Positions 33,142-39,092 of a stretch of 39,092 nt of DNA are shown one piece after another (positions within the stretch are counted from its first letter, which is position 1; each line of letters opens with the position of its first letter). The notes under the pieces were generated by a model. The model was not told where the DNA came from, did not search any database, and saw only the letters and a list, made by a program, of their open reading frames with translations. The position numbers were made by a program, and so were the translations under genes. The stretch comes from Clostridiales bacterium (GTDB lineage: Bacteria; Bacillota; Clostridia; Lachnospirales; Lachnospiraceae), in the NCBI GenBank assembly GCA_021201035.1, contig JAJQFQ010000030.1, positions 1 to 39,092 on the forward strand, read 5' to 3'.

Positions 33142-36100
33142 ATGAGGATGAAAAAGAAAATTCCGAAACGAGTCCTTGCTATGTTTCTCTCGCTGGCTTT
33201 GGTGTTGGCACTTGTGCCGGCAGCGGCATCTTTTGCGGCAGATGAAGAGAGCGGAGATAGCGGAGAGACGACTACCAGCGGTATTGAGCTGAGTAAGACG
33301 GCCACGCTGGAGGATGATGGTACGTATACCATTAATCTGGAGGCGTATGCGACCGGTACCACTGCCACCAGCACCACTAGCGAATCCGTTCCCCTGGATA
33401 TCGTAATGGTCATCGACGAGTCCGGCTCCATGACGTATCCCACAGGAGACGCCATCAAGCTTTCCAACGCCGACACGACCAACGGAGCCGAAGAGGGCTA
33501 TTACGTTTACGAAGTAACCACATCATCTACTGGGTTTAACGGCCAGACTACGACGACAACAACATACTACAAGGTTCGCTATTATAACGGCAACTGGCAG
33601 TATTATAAAGATACAACTTCAGGTCAGGGAATGCAGCAGAATACAACTTACACTTGGACCGATTTCTCCGACCAGTCCAGCACAACCGTCTACCGCACCC
33701 GCCTGTCCGTGCTGAAGGAGGCGGCTACTCAGTTTGTTAACAGCATCGCCGATGATGCAAAGACCACCGGCATGGATCACCGCATCTCCATTGTAGGTTA
33801 TGCAGGCGATAGTAGTAGTACAGGTAATCAGTCATCAGAATCTTACCGCATCACCAGCAACGGAAGTAGCACAGGCAGCTATCTCGATACCGGTCTGTTC
33901 ATCGGCGCGGACGGCAAGATGACGAACTATTCCACGAGCTTGGGCACCGATACCTATTATAGCTCTTTGGTCTATGCCTACGACACCACTAACAGCAAGG
34001 TGAACGGAAACTTGACCGCTGCTATCGACAACTTCGCCTGCAACGGCGGCACCTACACCGAGTATGGTCTGCTGATGGCGCAGAAGGTATTCGACAGCAT
34101 TGATTACAACGAGACCGACACCTATACCAAGCAGGACGGCACCACGGCCGGCCGTGAGCGAATTGTTGTTCTGTTCACAGATGGTGAGACAAACAGCGAC
34201 ATCAGCACTGTCTTGGGCTACTCTAACACGTTGAAGAAGTCGACCTCAGATAAAGGTTATGGCGCGGACATCTTCTGCGTTGGTTTCGGCGACAGCACCA
34301 GCGAGGATTTCCTGACCCATATTTCTTCGAATTATTCTACTGATGCAAGTTACTCCAGCGGCAATCAGGGCGGCGGTCCAGGAGGCCAAGGTGGTTCCAG
34401 CCAGGCAGGCTATGGCGGCACTTCTGTTGCTACCGGCTACTATATGACCGCAGACAGCCTGGACGCTCTGAAAAATGTGTTCAGCACCATCACCTCGACC
34501 ATCACCACGCCGACCACCAGCGTCACGCTGGGTGCTGACGCCGTGATGAAGGACATCATGGGTGACGGCTTCACATTGACGGATGATTCTAAGGTCACTA
34601 TCAAAACGGTGGGAGGAACAAGCGACGGCACGACCATCACCTGGGGTGATGAGACTACAAACAACGCAAGCTACAAAATCAGCGAAGATAATACAACCGT
34701 CTCCGTCACCGGTTTCGACTATGCTGACAAGTACATTTCCAGCGGCCATGCAGGCGAAAAACTTTGCGTCACCATCACCGGCGTTCTTCCGACAGATGCT
34801 GCTGTGACAGGCGAGGAGGTTAACACCAATAAAGCCACATCCGGCATTTACGCGACAGCGGAAGCAGAGGAAGCAACAGCGACATTCAATCAGCCGCAGA
34901 CAATCTTAACGAAGAAGGCTTATGTATTGGATTATGCCAAGATGGCGACGCTGACTGATCTTGATCAGAATACCAGCGTGACCAGTATTGTAAACGAGAT
35001 TAAGGATCTTACAGGTGTTAATAACGATTTGAGCCAGACCTATGGCAACTTAGCTTTGGATTTGGATAATAACATAGTGACATACACGCCAAAAACAACT
35101 TTGTGGGATGGCTATGACAGCTTCTATGTGTTTGGTAAGACTGACAGTGAGACAATAACTAGCTATTCAGCAAATAGTAACGGCAACCTCTGGAGTAAGG
35201 TCAGTGTTATCCCTGCCAACAATGTTTATTATGAGGATGACTTCGTAACTACTTATACAGATGATACTGAGACTGAGACTGCTACAGTGGGCATCGTCTA
35301 CAGCAAGGGTAATTGGTCGGTAGTTGGTGAAAGCGCCGGTAACACCGAAACTGCTAACGGTGGAACTTACGGTTACGGATGGGAAGAATCTTTAGCGAAT
35401 GATATAACCTACAGCGATGGTTCTGCTTATGCATCAGGTACGTATGGCGCAACAGCTGAATTTACCTTTACCGGTACGGGCGTTGATATTTATAGCCGGA
35501 CAAATATGGAATCCGGGATGCTCATTGTCAAACTGACCAGTAAGACAACAGAGAAATCTCAGGGTCTGATTATCAATGGATTGGCTGAGTCAGGTGATTA
35601 TTATCAGATTCCGACGGCATCTTTCAATAATCTGGATTATGACACATATACAGTTACGTTAACTGTAATGTCGGACGGAACTGATGTTTATACTTACTAT
35701 TTGGATGGAATTCGTGTTTACAACCCGTTAGGTACAGTAACTGAAGAAAACGGAGATGCTTATGATGCGTATGCAGCTGATAATGAGTTGAATGCTGTGT
35801 TTACTGAAGTGCGTGATCTTCTGATAACGGCCAATACCTTTGATGCTTCCAGTTCGAATACGGTGACCGGTCCTGTATTCATTGATGAGGTTGATGATGA
35901 GACTGGAGTTCCGACGTGTGATATAGCAACATACAAGACATATGGTCCTGAGAACGAGGTTTATCTTGCGGCTGATCAGGCGATTGTCTTTAAAGTGGAT
36001 CCAAGCGGCAGTTATACTTACTATCTGGGTCTCAAAGCTCCTGCCGGTAGTACAATAGCTTCTGTTACCAATGGTAATGAAGAAAATGCAGCTAATATTG

Positions 36101-36519
36101 AAATAAATGCTGCTTCTGACCTTTATTATGAGATTACTCCGAACAGCAATGGCTACATCATGGTGAAGAACACCGGTACAAATCTGCTTTCCATCACCAA
36201 ACTGCGCACTACGACCACTACTGCCTCCGCTTCTGATGGCATTTCAACAGCAAGTTTGGATGAGCTGGTTGCTTATGCCAACAGCTTTAGCCTGTTAAGT
36301 ACAGTTTCTTATACAGATGATGCTGTTACGGAGGAGGAATTGGAAGGCAATACAGAAACCGGAGATGTGATTGAAGATTTGGATGAGGATGATATTGTTA
36401 TCGACAATCCGACAGAAGATACAGAGAATCAGCAGGAAGAGGAGACAGATAACAGTCAGCAATCCATTTTCAGCAGTTTGCTTAGCAGCATTCGCAACTG
36501 GTTTAATAAAAGGAGATGA
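33142..36519 (+). CDS. Secreted VWA-domain surface protein
   Basis: 1125 aa with AAGGAAGGAG seven bases upstream. Signal peptide 1-33 (KKKIPKRVLAMFLSLALVLA then AASFAAD). The VWA domain follows, with MIDAS DESGS at 92-96, an inserted Tyr/Thr-rich loop, then YTEYGLLMAQKVF and VVLFTDGETNSD (D347). Past about residue 450 lie beta-rich pilin/adhesin-like regions, then a galactose-binding-like domain (TAEFTFTGTGVDIYSRTN). The end is an acidic linker and a short helix SIFSSLLSSIRNWFNKRR. There is no LPxTG motif and no transmembrane end, so anchoring is unclear. It may be a surface adhesin and the carrier or target of the modified peptide; the operon position between PqqD and the small peptide is unusual. 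Confidence 0.87.
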   Translation: MRMKKKIPKRVLAMFLSLALVLALVPAAASFAADEESGDSGETTTSGIELSKTATLEDDGTYTINLEAYATGTTATSTTSESVPLDIVMVIDESGSMTYPTGDAIKLSNADTTNGAEEGYYVYEVTTSSTGFNGQTTTTTTYYKVRYYNGNWQYYKDTTSGQGMQQNTTYTWTDFSDQSSTTVYRTRLSVLKEAATQFVNSIADDAKTTGMDHRISIVGYAGDSSSTGNQSSESYRITSNGSSTGSYLDTGLFIGADGKMTNYSTSLGTDTYYSSLVYAYDTTNSKVNGNLTAAIDNFACNGGTYTEYGLLMAQKVFDSIDYNETDTYTKQDGTTAGRERIVVLFTDGETNSDISTVLGYSNTLKKSTSDKGYGADIFCVGFGDSTSEDFLTHISSNYSTDASYSSGNQGGGPGGQGGSSQAGYGGTSVATGYYMTADSLDALKNVFSTITSTITTPTTSVTLGADAVMKDIMGDGFTLTDDSKVTIKTVGGTSDGTTITWGDETTNNASYKISEDNTTVSVTGFDYADKYISSGHAGEKLCVTITGVLPTDAAVTGEEVNTNKATSGIYATAEAEEATATFNQPQTILTKKAYVLDYAKMATLTDLDQNTSVTSIVNEIKDLTGVNNDLSQTYGNLALDLDNNIVTYTPKTTLWDGYDSFYVFGKTDSETITSYSANSNGNLWSKVSVIPANNVYYEDDFVTTYTDDTETETATVGIVYSKGNWSVVGESAGNTETANGGTYGYGWEESLANDITYSDGSAYASGTYGATAEFTFTGTGVDIYSRTNMESGMLIVKLTSKTTEKSQGLIINGLAESGDYYQIPTASFNNLDYDTYTVTLTVMSDGTDVYTYYLDGIRVYNPLGTVTEENGDAYDAYAADNELNAVFTEVRDLLITANTFDASSSNTVTGPVFIDEVDDETGVPTCDIATYKTYGPENEVYLAADQAIVFKVDPSGSYTYYLGLKAPAGSTIASVTNGNEENAANIEINAASDLYYEITPNSNGYIMVKNTGTNLLSITKLRTTTTTASASDGISTASLDELVAYANSFSLLSTVSYTDDAVTEEELEGNTETGDVIEDLDEDDIVIDNPTEDTENQQEEETDNSQQSIFSSLLSSIRNWFNKRR

Positions 36520-36524
36520 GAGTA

Positions 36525-36782
36525 TTGAAAGTTAATTATGAAAAGCCTGTTATTATATTTGAAACCTTTGCGTTGAGTCAAACTATTGCTCAAGACTGCG
36601 GAGAGTCAGCAATTGGAAATACGAATCATTACAGTAAGAGTTCGTGCGGTTATTATGTGGGAGATGGGACTGTTTGGACATCAGACAATTTAGGGTGTGG
36701 TGTTGCATGGCCTGAGGATATAGCTGTAAACGGATATTGTTACAATAATCCTGACGGCGGCATCAGTGTTTTCAGTTCCTGA
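36525..36782 (+). CDS. Candidate RiPP precursor peptide with four cysteines
   Basis: 85 aa from TTG 36525, which has AAAAGGAG nine bases upstream; the ATG at 36516 overlaps the VWA stop but sits on top of that site, so the start is probably TTG. The N-terminus KVNYEKPVIIFETFALSQTIA looks like a leader (the YEKP start is common in small clostridial peptides beside PqqD genes, from memory). The remainder, from QDCGES on, is rich in Gly, Asn, Tyr and Ser, with Cys in CGES, CGYY, CGVA and CYNN contexts, and ends GGISVFSS. No similarity to a named family is claimed. Position between VWA and HprK-like genes and the downstream hairpin fit a highly expressed precursor. Confidence 0.68.
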   Translation: MKVNYEKPVIIFETFALSQTIAQDCGESAIGNTNHYSKSSCGYYVGDGTVWTSDNLGCGVAWPEDIAVNGYCYNNPDGGISVFSS

Positions 36783-36823
36783 TGAGAGCATATGAAGTCG
36801 CGGAAGTGACGATATAACGTTGG

Positions 36824-36849
36824 GGCGGTTGGGTGAAAGCCCGACCGCC
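36824..36849 (+). terminator. Intrinsic terminator/attenuator after the precursor gene
   Basis: An 11-bp stem (36824-36834 with 36839-36849, two G-T wobbles) closed by a GAAA loop and followed by TTCTTCT. It lies 42 nt past the precursor stop and 21 nt before the kinase ATG. Partial termination would make precursor mRNA more abundant than enzyme mRNA. Confidence 0.78.
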
Positions 36850-36869
36850 TTCTTCTGTATAAGAAAGAA

Positions 36870-37787
36870 ATGGATATGAACTATGAATATCATATTGCAG
36901 GAATCCGAATATTTGTAGAAGTGCCGTTTTCGATTTTGATACAGCAATCTTCGGAAGCATTTCTTACAGAGCCTGATAAAATGAAATCGGATATCTATTT
37001 TGTATTCCGTGCCGTTTTAAAACTTCCTGCCTGCTCAGAACGTTTTTATGAAGACAGTAATCACTGTTATGTGGAAACATTAGAGAGCCGACAGGTCTTT
37101 TTTCGCCCGATGCCTCATGCCGATCCATACGCTTGTGTTTCCTGGCAAGTTTCAAATCCACACATGCTTTGCTGTGAGTATCTGGCTGGTCAGGAATCTC
37201 GCTTGAACTATTCGGGCAATATTTGCGATCTGCTTGGTTTGGAATCCCTCCTGCTCCAGTTTGATGGGCTTTTACTCCATTCCGCTTTCATTCGCTGGCA
37301 GAATCAAGGTATCCTGTTTTCCGCCGATTCCGGTGTTGGCAAGTCAACGCAGGCGGATCTGTGGGTGAAATATGAGAATGCGGAGATTTTAAACGGTGAC
37401 CGTGCCGGTCTGAGAAAAAAGGATGGCTTATGGACGGCTTACGGTCTTCCCTATGCAGGGTCTTCCCGAGTCTATCGAAATGAATCTGCGCCCGTGGAAA
37501 CGATTGTTATGTTAGAGCAGGCACCGGTCAATGAACTGTCACTGCTGACCCCGGCGCAGGCACTGCGGAAGCTCTATCCGCAGATGACGATTCACAGCTG
37601 GGATGCCGTTTACGTGCAGAAAGCGTTGGAACTGATGGAGGATTTAGTTAGTGCAGTGCCGGTTTATTTGTTAAAATGCCGGCCGGATCAGGGCGCGGTT
37701 GAAATAGTGAAAAACAGGCTGCAGCAGCATGGTGCAGGTGTTGCTGTACCGCCCGGTTTTATCGATTATTCAGGAAAGGAGCCGTAA
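36870..37787 (+). CDS. HprK-like kinase (HPr kinase C-terminal-domain type)
   Basis: 305 aa. The P-loop SADSGVGKST (151-160) and LNGDRAGL, with LLHSAFIRW before it, match the HPr kinase/phosphorylase catalytic domain, but the N-terminal half differs from true HprK and the protein is unlike the sugar-regulation enzyme. Proteins of this type occur in RiPP loci; PadeK from the paeninodin lasso locus phosphorylates the C-terminal serine of its precursor. The candidate precursor here ends in Ser-Ser, so it is the natural substrate to propose. Whether this copy is active cannot be seen. Ends four bases before the radical SAM gene's start codon. Confidence 0.83.
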   Translation: MDMNYEYHIAGIRIFVEVPFSILIQQSSEAFLTEPDKMKSDIYFVFRAVLKLPACSERFYEDSNHCYVETLESRQVFFRPMPHADPYACVSWQVSNPHMLCCEYLAGQESRLNYSGNICDLLGLESLLLQFDGLLLHSAFIRWQNQGILFSADSGVGKSTQADLWVKYENAEILNGDRAGLRKKDGLWTAYGLPYAGSSRVYRNESAPVETIVMLEQAPVNELSLLTPAQALRKLYPQMTIHSWDAVYVQKALELMEDLVSAVPVYLLKCRPDQGAVEIVKNRLQQHGAGVAVPPGFIDYSGKEP

Positions 37788-37791
37788 TGAG

Positions 37792-38934
37792 ATGAAAACG
37801 AAATATGTGGAAGCGCCCATCACGGAATACCTGCATCGGAAAGCTTCAAAGCTCCTGACCCCCTTAAGCGGCACCTTCGAACTGACGCCGGTCTGCAACA
37901 TGAGCCGCCGGATGTGTTATGTGCGCATGACGCGCGAGGAGCAGGAGTCAGTCCGGCCGCTCCGAACAGCCGAAGAATGGATCCGTCTGGGTGAGACGGC
38001 GAAGGAGCGGGGGATGCTTTACCTTCTCCTGACCGGCGGAGAGCCGTTTTCCCGGCCGGATTTCCGGGAGATCATGGAAGCTCTTCATCAGATGGGGCTG
38101 CTGATTTCCGTCAATTCCAACGCAACGCTGGTCACGCAGGAGACCGTGACGTGGCTGCGGAAGGTGCCGCCCACGCGGATGAATATCACGCTGTACGGCG
38201 CGTCGAATGAGACGTATGCCCGTCTTTGCGGCAATCCGGAGGGATTTTCGCAGGTGACGGGAGCGATTCGCCTTTTAAAAGAAGCGGGCATCCCCATCAA
38301 GATCAACTGCAGCGTCACACCGTACAATGCCGCTGATCTGGAGGACATATTTTCCTTCTGTGAAAAAGAGGAGCTGATCGTGCAGGCGACAAGTTATATG
38401 TTCCCTCCCCTTCGCCGGGATGCCTCTATGGTGGGGAAAAACGAGCGCTTTTCCCCGGAGGAGGCGGCAGAGTATTCTGCAAAGATTGAATACCTCTCCA
38501 ACGGGCGGGAGCGTTTTATGGAGCATGTGGCTGATAACAACCTTGGCGGGCTTCCGACAGATCAGGACAGTGACTGTCAGGAGATCGAGGGCGAGGGCAT
38601 CCACTGCCGTGCCGGGAAATGCAGCTTCTGGGTGACATGGGACGGCCGTTTTCTGCCCTGCGGGATGCTGCCGGGAAAGCACAACGCGGATGTGTTTGAA
38701 GTCGGTTTTGACAAAGCCTGGCAGCTGGCGACAGAGGAGGCGGCGGCGATCCGCCTGCCGGCCGGATGTACCAATTGCAGGAACAAAGATAACTGCCGCC
38801 CGTGTGCGGCTTCCGTGCTGACGGAGACGGGGACCTATCATAACGTACCGGAATACCGCTGCCGGATGGCAGAGGCTTATCCGGAGGCGGCCAGACAGCT
38901 GGTAGATCAGCTGCGCCGGGAGAATGTCGGATGA
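37792..38934 (+). CDS. Radical SAM/SPASM protein with altered cluster motif (CxxxRxxC)
   Basis: 380 aa from ATG 37792 (AAAGGAG 11 nt upstream). The N-terminal core begins GTFELTPVCNMSRRMCYVRM: C35 and C42 are present but position 39, the second cysteine of CxxxCxxC, is Arg (codon CGC at 37906). LLTGGEPFSRPDF (the GGE motif) and later barrel strands are normal. The C-terminal SPASM part has at least eight cysteines (GIHCRAGKC, LPCGM, AGCTNC, NCRPC, YRCRM). Family enzymes install thioethers or C-C links in peptides. Without C39 the radical cluster should not form normally, so this copy is either inactive or the base is an error (TGC to CGC is one transition). Confidence 0.88.
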   Translation: MKTKYVEAPITEYLHRKASKLLTPLSGTFELTPVCNMSRRMCYVRMTREEQESVRPLRTAEEWIRLGETAKERGMLYLLLTGGEPFSRPDFREIMEALHQMGLLISVNSNATLVTQETVTWLRKVPPTRMNITLYGASNETYARLCGNPEGFSQVTGAIRLLKEAGIPIKINCSVTPYNAADLEDIFSFCEKEELIVQATSYMFPPLRRDASMVGKNERFSPEEAAEYSAKIEYLSNGRERFMEHVADNNLGGLPTDQDSDCQEIEGEGIHCRAGKCSFWVTWDGRFLPCGMLPGKHNADVFEVGFDKAWQLATEEAAAIRLPAGCTNCRNKDNCRPCAASVLTETGTYHNVPEYRCRMAEAYPEAARQLVDQLRRENVG

Positions 38935-39007
38935 CAATTCGCCTGATGTAAGGTGCCGCTCGAATTATCCTGTTTTTGGCAGAAAATCAGTAGTGTGAGG
39001 ATGAACC

Positions 39008-39092
39008 ATGAGAAATAATAAAAAACGGAAGAACCGGAAGATATATATCGCGCTGATCGCGGTCATTGCCATTGCCGCAGTCATACTGGCGG
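39008..39092 (+). CDS. Start of a membrane-anchored or secreted protein, cut by the window end
   Basis: ATG 39008 with GAGGA six to seven bases upstream. The 28 visible residues are a basic stretch (MRNNKKRKNRK) then a hydrophobic helix (IYIALIAVIAIAAVILA). This is a signal peptide or membrane anchor; the rest is outside the window and the function is unknown. Confidence 0.6.
   Translation, partial: MRNNKKRKNRKIYIALIAVIAIAAVILA

Noticed and set aside
34246-34749. 167-aa minus-strand frame inside the VWA gene
   Set aside because: Composition is that of reversed Thr/Ser-rich coding sequence; no RBS and no motif.

Overview
The window looks like a stretch of chromosome from a Gram-positive clostridium, most likely a Lachnospiraceae member. 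The reasons are the families present (BY-kinases with Tyr/Gly tails, LytR-CpsA-Psr protein, EpsG-type polymerase, F420-dehydrogenase-beta-like ferredoxins, AAA-ATPase_like/PD-(D/E)XK protein), AGGAG-type ribosome binding sites throughout, and no outer-membrane export genes. No rRNA, tRNA, CRISPR array or intact transposon was seen.

Region 1 (1-5793) is the conserved backbone of an exopolysaccharide/capsule locus: the end of one BY-kinase, a complete Wzz/BY-kinase fusion with 17 tail tyrosines, a FlaA1/PglF/CapD-type nucleotide-sugar dehydratase broken by a one-base frameshift, and an LCP protein with an unusual His-rich N-terminus. A degenerate tyrosine-recombinase-like gene (5872-6405) and a 27-nt direct repeat sit at the junction with region 2.

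Region 2 (about 6471-25104) is an AT-richer glycan cassette (hand counts on single 60-base lines: 33% G+C near 20.1 kb against 53% near 29 kb). It holds an EpsG-type polymerase, many glycosyltransferases (GT2, GT4, GT32-like, GT92-like), a WbsX/GH99-like protein, two pyruvyltransferase-family proteins, a ferredoxin/FrhB-like protein, a Wzm/Wzt ABC exporter with a Wzt C-terminal domain, a PP-loop ATPase and a metallophosphoesterase. One GT2 gene is frameshifted. Region 2 ends at a GT4-phosphoglycosyltransferase fusion (25135-27072), which probably both primes the lipid carrier and adds the second sugar.

Region 3 (27073-39092) looks like a peptide-modification (RiPP-like) locus: an NTP_transf_5 nucleotidyltransferase, an ABC exporter and an S26-type peptidase, then a divergent AAA-ATPase/nuclease gene on the minus strand, then a promoter-led operon of PqqD-like protein, secreted VWA protein, an 85-aa four-cysteine candidate precursor ending in Ser-Ser, an intrinsic-terminator-like hairpin, an HprK-like kinase and a radical SAM/SPASM protein. 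The radical SAM protein has Arg in place of the second cysteine of CxxxCxxC, so as written it should not bind the usual [4Fe-4S] cluster. A truncated membrane-anchored protein begins at 39008.

Plus-strand genes from 1 to 30707 are tightly packed, often with ATGA overlaps, and no clear terminator was seen between them. Three lesions at otherwise conserved positions (two at poly-A runs, one T-to-C type change) could be sequencing errors, decay or reversible switching; the sequence alone cannot decide.
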